A DNA stretch of 8,890 bases. It comes from an uncultured Verrucomicrobiota bacterium. Lineage in GTDB: Bacteria; Verrucomicrobiota; Verrucomicrobiia; Methylacidiphilales; Verrucolacustridaceae. The number at the start of each line of letters is the position of its first letter. The stretch's first letter is position 1. The stretch covers positions 1 to 8,890 of the forward strand of contig CAIVGD010000335.1 of assembly GCA_903905395.1 (NCBI GenBank), written 5' to 3'. The notes under the pieces are model-generated. The model did no database searches, was not told the DNA's origin, and saw nothing but the letters and a program-made list of their open reading frames with translations. A program made the position numbers and the translations under genes. This document shows, in pieces, positions 1 through 6,623 of this stretch.

Positions 1-370
1 CAATATGCGGAAGCGGATTCAGAATCTGCCGCGTATTTTCCACGTGAACTGGTTCCGCAAGGATGCGGAGGGCAAGTTCTACTGGCCGGGCTTCGGCGAC
101 AACGTGCGAGTGCTCGAATGGATCATAGGCCGTTGCCAAGGGCAGGCGTCCGCGCGTGAGGAATCGATCGGCTGGGTGCCGATGTGCGAGGACATCAACC
201 TCCAAGGGATCGATGGCATGACCCCGCAGCGCTTCGCCGAAATGATGAAGATCGATCCGAACGAGTGGCGGCAGGAGGTGGTTCTGCTGAACGAATTTTT
301 CCTGCCCATGTACCACGAACTGCCCAAGGAGATGATCTACCAACGCGAACTGCTTATCGCGCGGCTTTAG
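1..370 (+). CDS. pckG: GTP-dependent phosphoenolpyruvate carboxykinase, C-terminal part (5' end outside window)
   Basis: This enzyme converts oxaloacetate and GTP to phosphoenolpyruvate, CO2 and GDP in the cytoplasm; it is the entry step of gluconeogenesis and can run anaplerotically. Only about the last 122 residues are present, and the frame is open to the left edge, so the ATG at position 5 is an internal Met. The fragment carries the guanine-binding segment of the GTP-type family: NWFRKD followed by GKFYWPGFGDN, with aromatics and Asn spaced as in the nucleotide-binding Phe/Phe/Phe/Asn set of animal PEPCK. The following VLEWI and the helical tail ending in RELLIARL match the usual end of the family, so the 3' end looks complete (TAG at 368-370). 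The ATP-type enzyme (pckA) lacks this segment. The family assignment is secure; how many residues lie outside cannot be seen. It is convergent with the tRNA gene downstream. Confidence 0.93.
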   Translation, partial: NMRKRIQNLPRIFHVNWFRKDAEGKFYWPGFGDNVRVLEWIIGRCQGQASAREESIGWVPMCEDINLQGIDGMTPQRFAEMMKIDPNEWRQEVVLLNEFFLPMYHELPKEMIYQRELLIARL

Positions 371-426
371 AGAAGAAAAAGAGGCGCAGCTCATTTTTTA
401 TCTGTGATCTCTGGCGCAGTTTAGGG

Positions 427-449
427 AGGGGGATCGGCTGTGTCCCCCT
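427..449 (+). terminator. GC-rich hairpin between pckG and tRNA-Val, candidate terminator
   Basis: A perfect 7-bp stem (AGGGGGA pairing with TCCCCCT) closes a 9-nt loop and is followed on the + strand by only three T residues. It lies 56 nt after the pckG stop and 18 nt beyond the 3' end of the tRNA on the other strand, where an intrinsic terminator for the convergent pair would be expected. The short T-tract makes it a weak classical terminator. A run of six T at 394-399 lies nearer the pckG stop but has no proper stem before it. On the - strand the tRNA 3' end is directly followed by TTTT. Confidence 0.45.
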
Positions 450-467
450 TTCAAGATCACGGGAAAA

Positions 468-539
468 TGGACGCTACTGGGATTGAACCAGTGACCTCCT
501 GCGTGTGAAGCAGGCGCTCTACCACTAAGCTAAGCGTCC
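468..539 (-). tRNA. tRNA-Val, anticodon CAC
   Basis: Read on the - strand, the 72-nt cloverleaf is complete. The 7-bp acceptor stem GGACGCT/AGCGTCC pairs perfectly; positions 8-9 are TA; the D arm is GCTT-AGTGGTA-GAGC; the anticodon stem CCTGC/GCAGG encloses loop TTCACAC, giving anticodon CAC (reads GUG, valine). The T arm is ACTGG-TTCAATC-CCAGT and the discriminator base is A. The 3' CCA is not encoded (the genome continues TTTT), so it must be added by a nucleotidyltransferase. The variable loop has the usual five bases and no intron or bulge is visible. It stands alone here, convergent with pckG. Confidence 0.96.
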
Positions 540-552
540 GGTCGGAGCAGAG

Positions 553-558
553 ATAGTA
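553..558 (-). promoter_or_regulatory. Candidate -10 box for the tRNA-Val gene
   Basis: On the - strand TACTAT lies 13 nt before the tRNA 5' end, a suitable distance for a -10 element with a transcription start a few bases before the mature tRNA. No good -35 hexamer is visible 16-18 nt further upstream, so this rests only on position and similarity to TATAAT. Confidence 0.25.
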
Positions 559-716
559 ATCCAGAGATGGGGAAAATGGCGAGTCTGGGAATTGATGCGG
601 GCACTGGATCGTCTTGGCGCGGGGGGTTGTCACGCTCGGTGGCAAAATTATTCGACGGATAACTTTTCGTCGCCCCGATTGCGGTACCTGTGGGATCGTT
701 TGGATCAGTAAAATCG

Positions 717-738
717 TGCTGCGAGCATGCTCGCAGCA
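717..738. repeat. Perfect 22-bp palindrome
   Basis: The half-site TGCTGCGAGCA is followed immediately by its exact reverse complement, giving a fully self-complementary 22-bp element with no spacer. It does not sit after a gene and has no T-tract, so it is not an obvious terminator. It could be a REP-like dispersed palindrome, the end of a decayed mobile element, or a binding site for a dimeric protein. One copy in the window cannot decide between these. Confidence 0.8.
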
Positions 739-801
739 TGGGAGTGAGGGTTATCCAAAATTGCAAGTTATTGTGGAAGAGCTGGTTAATAATTTTCTGC
801 T

Positions 802-888
802 CAGAGTAGTGCCAGAGTAGTGCCAGAGCAAAGGGACAAAATGCCTCACTTTAGTCAAAAAAGGTGTCAGAGTAGTGTCAGAGCAAAA
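802..888 (+). repeat. Direct-repeat cluster (11-bp unit, 22-bp block in two copies)
   Basis: The unit CAGAGTAGTGC occurs twice in tandem at 802-812 and 813-823, followed by a partial unit CAGAGCAAA at 824-832. After a 33-bp gap the same arrangement returns as CAGAGTAGTGT (868-878) plus CAGAGCAAAA (879-888). Aligned as blocks, 811-832 and 866-887 agree at 20 of 22 positions, both differences being C in the first copy and T in the second. Two blocks of this size with a short spacer are not a CRISPR array. They look like a dispersed non-coding repeat or a trace of a mobile element; no transposase is present nearby. Confidence 0.75.
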
Positions 889-1029
889 GCCATAAGTGTC
901 TGATGCTTAAGGATAGAATTTTTGGCTAACTTTGGGTCAGGGGAGGGCTAGAGGTGTTGGGATCCCATGAAGACAACTGAATCTAATGTGGTTGTCGGTG
1001 TGTTTTATAGTTTGTGCCCTGACTCCGCA

Positions 1030-1047
1030 GATTGCGCACTGGCAATC
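1030..1047. promoter_or_regulatory. 18-bp inverted repeat, possible operator or hairpin
   Basis: GATTGC and its exact reverse complement GCAATC are separated by six bases (GCACTG). The site lies about 170 bp before the start of the adaptor gene of the efflux operon. Half-sites of this size and spacing suit a dimeric regulator of TetR or similar type, which often controls RND pumps, but no regulator gene is in the window and the match could be chance. Confidence 0.25.
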
Positions 1048-1085
1048 AGTTCGTAAAAAGTTAGCACTCACGCTATACCAAATCC

Positions 1086-1217
1086 ATGGGTGAAGATATT
1101 CGCTGGAAAAAGCGTTGGCAGAACCTGGAGCGAGCTTATTTCCTCCGCGCAGGAACCCACCGAATGAACGGGGCTTCCTCCCGATCCCAAACTGGTTTCC
1201 AAAACAGAAATCCGTGA
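1086..1217 (+). pseudogene. Remnant resembling HI0074-type nucleotidyltransferase substrate-binding (HEPN) protein
   Basis: A 43-codon frame begins ATG-GGT-GAA and reads MGEDIRWKKRWQNLERAYF at its start. This resembles the N-terminus of HI0074-like proteins (typically D-I-R-W-K-Q-R-F-x-N followed by a helix with x-x-A), the HEPN-fold partners of MNT minimal nucleotidyltransferases. Full family members have roughly 120-150 residues; here the resemblance ends after about codon 22, and the remaining residues look unrelated to the fold, so this would be a broken copy. No nucleotidyltransferase partner gene is visible and no Shine-Dalgarno site precedes the ATG. The TGA at 1215-1217 lies one base before the ATG of the efflux adaptor gene. 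The resemblance is from memory of the family, over a short span; chance is possible. Confidence 0.4.
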
Positions 1218-1218
1218 A

Positions 1219-2322
1219 ATGAAATATTTTGCATTATCCACGATGGGGGTTTGCGCCATCCTGCTGATTTCCGCCTGCGGACAAAAGCATGCGGCAGTAC
1301 CTAGGCCGGCGCGTCCGGTCACTGCCGCACAGGCCGTGCTGCGCGATGTGCCGTTGTATCTCGATGAAATCGGCAACTGCACGGCCTTTGAAACCGTCAT
1401 GATCCAGCCCCAAGTATCCGGGCCGGTCACGGGAATTCATTTTAAGGACGGCGCGGAATTGAAGAAGGGCGATCTACTTTTTACGATTGATCCCCAGCCC
1501 TTTCAGGCGGAGTTGGACAAGATGAGGTCGGTGCTGGAGCAGGATCGCGCAAAGCACGCTTACAACGAGGCGCAACTCAAGCGTAATGAGGAATTGAGTC
1601 GGACCGAAGTGACATCTCCACAGGATCTGGACAACGCACGTAGCACCGCGAAAAGCTCAGCGGCGGGCTTGCAGGCTGATCTGGCTGAACTGGAAATCGC
1701 CATGATCAATCTCCACTACTGTAGCATCAAGTCGCCCATCGACGGACGCGCCAGCAAACGCATGGTCGATATGGGCAATATCGTAACGGGGAACGCCACC
1801 CAGATGCTCCTCATCCAACGGCAGGATCCGATGTATGTCGATTTCACTATTTCTGAAAACTCGCTGTCGCAGGTGCGTCGGTATATCGATTCCGGCACGC
1901 TGAAGGTGCAGGCCAGTTTTTCCGACGACCCTTCCAAGAGCCGCATGGGTGAGTTTAACTTTCTCGACAGCGGGATTCATCAAGACTCAGGCACAGTTCG
2001 GTTGCGCGCCGTATTCGACAACCAGGATCACCTCTTCTGGCCCGGCCAGTTTGTCAATGTCCGCGCCCTGCTCGATAGGATCCCCAACGCGGTGCTGGTA
2101 CCGAGCGAGGCGTTACAGGTTGGAAATAATGGCCCGTTTGTTTTCGTGATCAAAGAGGACAAGACCGTTGAACTGCGCCCGGTGAAACCCGGGCAACGCC
2201 AAGGGGATGATGTGGTGATCACCGAAGGCCTCAAGCCGAACGAGACGGTGGTCGTCACCGGCCAGCTCGCACTCGCGCCAGGAACCTCGGTGTTGGTGAC
2301 GCCTGCGGCTGGCGGGAAATGA
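1219..2322 (+). CDS. RND efflux membrane-fusion adaptor (HlyD/MdtA-like lipoprotein)
   Basis: Periplasmic adaptor that joins an inner-membrane RND pump to an outer-membrane channel. The 367-residue product is of normal length for the family. It starts with a lipoprotein signal peptide: a short positive N-terminus, a hydrophobic stretch and the lipobox I-S-A-C with the lipidated Cys at residue 20. Next come the first beta-barrel strand and lipoyl half (about residues 34-90, with QPQVSGPVTGI and GDLLFTIDP), an alpha-helical hairpin (about 91-165), the second lipoyl half (SPIDGRASKRMVDMGNIV, 172-189), then the beta-barrel (about 200-290) and the membrane-proximal domain ending near 360. The motif WPGQFVNVR (274-282) is typical. 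The ATG at 1219 is chosen because it gives the signal peptide and no in-frame start lies shortly upstream. No Shine-Dalgarno site is visible. It precedes the pump gene by 57 nt, clearly one operon. Substrate is unknown. Confidence 0.93.
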   Translation: MKYFALSTMGVCAILLISACGQKHAAVPRPARPVTAAQAVLRDVPLYLDEIGNCTAFETVMIQPQVSGPVTGIHFKDGAELKKGDLLFTIDPQPFQAELDKMRSVLEQDRAKHAYNEAQLKRNEELSRTEVTSPQDLDNARSTAKSSAAGLQADLAELEIAMINLHYCSIKSPIDGRASKRMVDMGNIVTGNATQMLLIQRQDPMYVDFTISENSLSQVRRYIDSGTLKVQASFSDDPSKSRMGEFNFLDSGIHQDSGTVRLRAVFDNQDHLFWPGQFVNVRALLDRIPNAVLVPSEALQVGNNGPFVFVIKEDKTVELRPVKPGQRQGDDVVITEGLKPNETVVVTGQLALAPGTSVLVTPAAGGK

Positions 2323-2379
2323 AAAAATCCCACAAAAGTAGCCACCGTTTCACCCTTTTCATTTCGTTCTTTTAGAAAA

Positions 2380-5300
2380 ATGGACACAAGCCTTTCAGAA
2401 TCGTTTGTCCGTAGGCCCGTGATGACGATGCTCCTCACGGTGACCATCATTCTTTTCGGGGTGATCGCCTACCGACAGTTGCCGGTCAACGATCTTCCCG
2501 CCGTAGATTTTCCGGTCATCAACGTGAGCGTCGGTTACCCGGGTGCGAGTCCGACCACCATGGCGCGCAACGTCGCGACCCCGCTGGAAAAGCAGTTCCT
2601 GCAAATCCCAGGGCTAGAACTGGTGACCTCCGTGAGCACGCAGGGAAGCACGAGCCTGACATTGCAATTTGCGCTGAGCAAAAGCGTCGATGACGCCGCG
2701 ACGGACGTGCAGGCGACGATCAATCAGGCCACCGGCAGTCTGCCGCTGGATCTTCCATCGCCGCCTACCTTCACCAAGTTCAACCCGAACGATCAACCGA
2801 TCATCTATCTGGCACTGGCGAGCGATTCCTTGACCGTGGGACAGCTCTACGACTACGCCACCAGCCAGGTGGCCCAGCGCATCAGCATTCTGCCTGGGGT
2901 CTCGAAGGTGGATGTGTACGGCTCCAAATCCGCCGTGCGCATAAAAGCCGATCCATCGAAACTCGCAACGCGCGGGATGTCGTTCGACGATCTGGCCAGG
3001 GCGATCAAAGGCGGCTCCAGCTACCAGGGCGCGGGGCAGTTGGATGGGAACACCCGCACTTTTTTAATTCAACCCCAGGGTCAACTCGAGGATGCGGAGG
3101 AGTATGGGAAGCTTATAATCAGCGAGAGAGACGGACTGCCCATTTATCTCCGCGATGTAGCCGAGGTTGTCGACTCGCTGCAGGACGAACGGTCAGAACG
3201 CCATTTCTGGAAACGCGGTGAACCGGTTCCCGCGGCCGTCGTGATGTTGGCGGTGTCGCGACAGGCCGGATCCAACGCCATCGCCACAGCGCGAGCCGTG
3301 AAAGCCCTACTGCCGATGTTTCTACGTGAATTACCTGGATCGATCCGACTCATTCCGACTTACGACCGTTCCATCACGATTGAGAACTCCGTGAACGATG
3401 TGAAGGAGACGCTCGTCATCGCGTTCGTGCTGGTTGTCTTCGTAATCTTTCTGTTTCTCGGTAGAGCCACCGACACACTGATCCCAGTCGTCGCTCTACC
3501 GATGTCGATGTTGATCACCTTCCTCGCGATGTACCTGCTCGGTTACAGCATCGACAACCTCTCGCTCCTCGCACTCACCCTTTCCATTGGGTTCCTAGTC
3601 GATGATGCGGTCGTCTTTCTGGAAAATACTGTGCGCCGCATGGAAGCCGGCGAGACGGCGATGGAGGCCACGCTCAACGGCGCGAAGGAGATCAGCTTCA
3701 CAATTGTATCGATGACCCTTTCGTTGGCTGCGGTTTTTATCCCGCTGGTATTCATGCCGGGTCTGCTTGGGCGGCAACTTCAGGAGTTCGCGATCACGAT
3801 CATTATTGCCATTCTGGCCTCTGGCATCGTCTCGCTCACGCTCACACCGCTCATGTGCTCGCGGATGCTCGTTAAGCACGACAAGGGAAACATGACCTGG
3901 ATGGAAAGTTTCTCGCACAGGCTCATCGGGCGCGTGATCCTGAGCTACGGGAACTCACTTCATTTTTTTCTGCGGCACAAATGGATCTCTGCAGGGGCAT
4001 GGGTGATTTGTTTCATCGGCACCCTGGTGCTGTTCCAGGCAGTGCCGAAATCTCTGCTGCCCTCCGGAGACAGTGGTTTTATCCGCGGTATCTTTCAAGC
4101 GGCGGAGGGGAGTTCGCCGAAGCGGATGCAACAATACCAGAATGCGGTGGACGAGATTCTGCATGCCGATGACGCAGTGGATATCGGGGTCACAATCTCT
4201 GGACACACCGGACGCGCCTCCTCGTCCCAAGCCACCACGCTCGCGTTTCTCAAGCCGCGGGGGGAGCGGGCGGGGATTAATGACATCATCAAACGGATGA
4301 TGGTTAAGATGTCCAAAATTCCTGGAATCCAGCCGATTTTACAGGCGAACCCGGTGTTGCAGTTGAGCACTGGCGCGACCTCGACGACGCAGGGGAAATT
4401 TGCCTATTCGCTAACTGGAATCAATCCGGCGGAAGTTCACATGGCGGCGCAGGATCTGGTGGCGAAACTGCGCGTCAACCCGGATTTCCAGACAGTCAAT
4501 TCCGACCTCAAGCTGAACACGCCGAACCTGCAGATCAGCATCCTGCGCGAACAGGCGTCACACTACGGCGTCAGCGCGCAGGCGATTCTCGACGCACTGC
4601 GTCACGCCTACTCGCAAAATTACATATATCTGATCAAACAGGTGACCGACCAGTACCAGGTGATCATGGAGGTGCAGGACGATGAACGAACCCGGCCGCA
4701 GGATCTGGAAAAAATCTGGGTCCGTTCCACGCACAACACCCTGGTGCCGCTCAAAGCGGTGGTGCGCTGGACGGAGGTGTTGGGACCGCAGTCGGTTAAC
4801 CACATCAACCAGTTCCCGAGTGTGACGATCAACTTCAACCTCGTTCCCGGCGCCGTGATCGGCACTGCTTCGAAGTTCATAGAAGCCACTGCCGCGGAAA
4901 TTCTACCGTCCAGTGTCACGGGTAGTCTGCAAGGCGAGGCACTTGTCTTTCAACAAACGATCGACGCCCTTGCGATCCTAATGCTTTTCGCGGTGTTCGC
5001 CATGTATGTGATCCTAGGCATCCTCTATGAGAGCTACGTGCATCCCATCACCGTCCTCACGGCGTTGCCGGTGGCGACGGTCGGCGGATTGGCCACGCTT
5101 CTGCTCTTCGGACAGGAGGCTTCACTTTACGCCTATGTCGGCATGTTCCTGCTCATCGGTATCGTGAAAAAGAACGGCATCATGATGATCGATTTTGCGC
5201 TGCAACGGATGGCCGAGGGGATGGACAGAAAAGCCGCCGTTCATGAGGCATGCGTCGAGCGGTTCCGTCCGATAATGATGACCACCTTTGCTGCACTGAT

Positions 5301-5550
5301 GGGCGCGATCCCCCTTGCGATGGGGCATGGCGCGGACGGAAAATCGCGGCAACCACTCGGGATGATCATTGTGGGCGGGCTGATCGTGTCGCAACTCATC
5401 ACGCTCTATGTCACTCCGGCGCTCTTCCTCTATCTCGAGGCGTTTCAGGAGGACGTGCTAGATCGGTACACATTTTTCCGTACCCACCGCGCCAAACATA
5501 TCGATGTGCCACACGCCCATTTGGAGGAGACCGGCCGAAACAAGGGGTAG
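2380..5550 (+). CDS. RND-family multidrug efflux pump, MdtB/MdtC-like (AcrB superfamily)
   Basis: Inner-membrane proton/drug antiporter that exports compounds through the adaptor encoded upstream and an outer-membrane channel. At 1056 residues it has the usual length. TM1 follows the N-terminal F-V-R-R-P-V; a porter domain lies at about 40-340; TM2-TM6 follow. TM4 holds the proton-relay pair D408-D409 (GFLVDDAVVFLEN). A second large periplasmic domain spans about 560-860. TM10 carries K931 (GIVKKNGIMMIDFA), the partner of AcrB Lys940; the KKN-x-I-M-M form is characteristic of the MdtB/MdtC branch. The final TM ends near VTPALFLYLE, followed by a hydrophilic tail of about 36 residues. The frame is intact. 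The ATG at 2380 gives the canonical N-terminus but has no Shine-Dalgarno site (TTTAGAAAA precedes it). One pump gene only is present, whereas the E. coli system has an MdtB plus MdtC heteromer, so a homotrimer is likely. No TolC-like gene follows. Confidence 0.96.
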   Translation: MDTSLSESFVRRPVMTMLLTVTIILFGVIAYRQLPVNDLPAVDFPVINVSVGYPGASPTTMARNVATPLEKQFLQIPGLELVTSVSTQGSTSLTLQFALSKSVDDAATDVQATINQATGSLPLDLPSPPTFTKFNPNDQPIIYLALASDSLTVGQLYDYATSQVAQRISILPGVSKVDVYGSKSAVRIKADPSKLATRGMSFDDLARAIKGGSSYQGAGQLDGNTRTFLIQPQGQLEDAEEYGKLIISERDGLPIYLRDVAEVVDSLQDERSERHFWKRGEPVPAAVVMLAVSRQAGSNAIATARAVKALLPMFLRELPGSIRLIPTYDRSITIENSVNDVKETLVIAFVLVVFVIFLFLGRATDTLIPVVALPMSMLITFLAMYLLGYSIDNLSLLALTLSIGFLVDDAVVFLENTVRRMEAGETAMEATLNGAKEISFTIVSMTLSLAAVFIPLVFMPGLLGRQLQEFAITIIIAILASGIVSLTLTPLMCSRMLVKHDKGNMTWMESFSHRLIGRVILSYGNSLHFFLRHKWISAGAWVICFIGTLVLFQAVPKSLLPSGDSGFIRGIFQAAEGSSPKRMQQYQNAVDEILHADDAVDIGVTISGHTGRASSSQATTLAFLKPRGERAGINDIIKRMMVKMSKIPGIQPILQANPVLQLSTGATSTTQGKFAYSLTGINPAEVHMAAQDLVAKLRVNPDFQTVNSDLKLNTPNLQISILREQASHYGVSAQAILDALRHAYSQNYIYLIKQVTDQYQVIMEVQDDERTRPQDLEKIWVRSTHNTLVPLKAVVRWTEVLGPQSVNHINQFPSVTINFNLVPGAVIGTASKFIEATAAEILPSSVTGSLQGEALVFQQTIDALAILMLFAVFAMYVILGILYESYVHPITVLTALPVATVGGLATLLLFGQEASLYAYVGMFLLIGIVKKNGIMMIDFALQRMAEGMDRKAAVHEACVERFRPIMMTTFAALMGAIPLAMGHGADGKSRQPLGMIIVGGLIVSQLITLYVTPALFLYLEAFQEDVLDRYTFFRTHRAKHIDVPHAHLEETGRNKG

Positions 5551-5720
5551 GGGTCTGGGAGCGAGAATTCCTGCGTAGCAGAGCGCGGACTTTTTAGGGA
5601 CATAGATCGTTCCGCCCATCCGGATCGCCATGGCGAATCAACCAGCCTCCTTATTTCCAAAGGAAAAAGAGGTGGAATCGGTGAGAAAGCGTCCCCATCC
5701 TTATTCTTAAGCAGGGAAGT
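5551..5720 (+). other. Intergenic region between the RND pump and metF
   Basis: This 170-bp gap shows no strong terminator for the efflux operon and no riboswitch that I recognise; I looked for SAM- and SAH-type elements because of metF and saw none. It contains a 12-bp palindrome (TCGCCA/TGGCGA, 5625-5636) and a 26-codon frame from ATG 5630 to TAA 5710, which has no Shine-Dalgarno site and whose product resembles nothing I know. Its stop lies 10 nt before the metF start. AGGGAAG at 5713-5719 is a plausible ribosome binding site for metF. Confidence 0.5.
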
Positions 5721-6575
5721 ATGAAAGGAATCCAAACAACCCGTCCTCTCCTCAGCGTGGAAGTCTTCCCACCAAAAACGCCGGAGGGAGTCACCACCCT
5801 GCTAGATGAATTGGAACAGCTGAAACGATTTCCGCTGGAATATGTATCCGTCACCTATGGCGCGGGTGGAGCGAATCAGGACCGAAGTTTGACGCTCACC
5901 CGCCTGATTCTAGAAGAACTGGATTTGCCTGTCATGCCTCATTTCACTTGTGTGGGTTCAAGCCGGGTGGTGATTCTGGAGTTTCTGCGTGCGATGGAAT
6001 CGATGGGCATAACCCGGATTCTCGCCTTGCGCGGGGACCCGCCCCAAGACCAAACCAATTACCAACCCGCGGCCGATGCCTTCCGCTATGCCAGTGATCT
6101 TGTCACGTTTCTGCGGGCGCATTCGACCATGCAAATCGCCGTGGCCGCCTACCCGGAAAAACATCCCCAGGCCGAAACGCTTGAAACGGACATGACTCAT
6201 CTTCGGGGAAAAGTTGATGCAGGGGCTTGCAAAATCATCACTCAGTTGTTTTACGACAATTCGCGTTACCTGGAGTTTGTGGCCCGTGCCCGCAGGCAGG
6301 GGATCACCATTCCCATTATCCCCGGGCTGTTGCCGCTGATCCAGCACCAGCAGATTGAGAAGTTCGTAAAACTTTCCCAGGCGAGTATTCCCCCGGCTCT
6401 GATGAAAATTATTGCCCAAACGGAAGGCAACGACCTCGCCATGAAAACGGCGGGAATGGACTTCGCCCGTCGTCAAATTAGGGAATTGTTGGCAGCGGGC
6501 GTTCCGGGGATTCATTTCTACACCTTGAACAAGAGCGAAATTGCCCTGCAGGTTCTGGACGAATTCTTTCCCTGA
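5721..6575 (+). CDS. metF: Methylenetetrahydrofolate reductase (5,10-methylene-THF to 5-methyl-THF)
   Basis: Cytoplasmic FAD-dependent enzyme that makes the methyl donor for methionine synthase. The 284-residue product has the size of the bacterial single-domain enzyme, a beta8-alpha8 barrel. Family signatures are in order: S-V-E-V-F-P-P-K near the N-terminus with the catalytic Glu at residue 14 (Glu28 in E. coli), VSVTYGAGG (42-50), H-F-T-C-V (74-78), LALRGDPP with D106 (Asp120 in E. coli, flavin/folate contact), AAYPEKHP (142-149), KIITQLFYD (171-179, with the folate-contacting Gln at 175) and GIHFYTLN near the C-terminus. The ATG follows a good ribosome binding site (AGGGAAG). The gene is 170 bp behind the efflux operon on the same strand and is convergent with the next gene, only 48 bp from its stop, so the two 3' ends share a very short spacer. 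No other methionine gene is in the window. The assignment is secure. Confidence 0.96.
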   Translation: MKGIQTTRPLLSVEVFPPKTPEGVTTLLDELEQLKRFPLEYVSVTYGAGGANQDRSLTLTRLILEELDLPVMPHFTCVGSSRVVILEFLRAMESMGITRILALRGDPPQDQTNYQPAADAFRYASDLVTFLRAHSTMQIAVAAYPEKHPQAETLETDMTHLRGKVDAGACKIITQLFYDNSRYLEFVARARRQGITIPIIPGLLPLIQHQQIEKFVKLSQASIPPALMKIIAQTEGNDLAMKTAGMDFARRQIRELLAAGVPGIHFYTLNKSEIALQVLDEFFP

Positions 6576-6623
6576 TCGGAAACCGCTTTTTAAGCGTGCG
6601 GCACTTTTGGGCGAAAAACCCCA
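6576..6623. other. Short convergent spacer, no strong terminator
   Basis: Forty-eight bases separate the stops of metF and the facing gene. A small hairpin CGCTT-TTT-AAGCG (6584-6596) and a GGG/CCC stem around 6609-6622 are the only structures; neither is followed by a good T-tract on either strand. A factor-dependent or bidirectional end is possible. Confidence 0.35.

Larger units (their letters stand above)
540..1085. other. Gene-poor spacer with repeats and palindromes
   Basis: About 545 bp without a convincing gene. The longest reading frame (614-820, 68 codons) shows no family resemblance and runs through the palindrome and into the repeats, so I do not call it. The stretch holds a perfect palindrome near 717-738, a short direct-repeat cluster at 802-888 and an inverted repeat at 1030-1047, described separately. 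A weak hairpin (CGACG at 653-657 with CGTCG at 668-672, 10-nt loop) is also present. No clear sigma-70 promoter for the downstream efflux operon stands out; TATACC near 1075 is the nearest -10-like string and lacks a good -35 partner. Confidence 0.6.

Noticed and set aside
457..645. 62-codon frame on the - strand (ends RLLHTQEVTGSIPVASIFP)
   Set aside because: It is the translation of the tRNA-Val gene, a well-known artefact; the cloverleaf explains the sequence.
614..820. 68-codon frame on the + strand
   Set aside because: No family resemblance, no ribosome binding site, and it runs through the palindrome and the direct repeats.
811..887. Possible CRISPR array
   Set aside because: Only two 22-bp blocks, internally repetitive, with no further units and no cas gene in the window.
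966..1055. 29-codon frame starting ATG-AAG-ACA
   Set aside because: Too short, no signature or clear ribosome binding site, and it spans the inverted repeat.
1657..1983. 108-codon frame on the - strand opposite the adaptor gene
   Set aside because: Shadow of the adaptor gene; its product resembles no known family.
5551..5720. SAM or SAH riboswitch before metF
   Set aside because: No conserved core or matching stems of the known classes could be recognised by eye; a covariance-model search would be decisive.
5958..6515. 185-codon frame on the - strand opposite metF
   Set aside because: Fully antisense to a secure metF gene, with the composition expected of a shadow frame.
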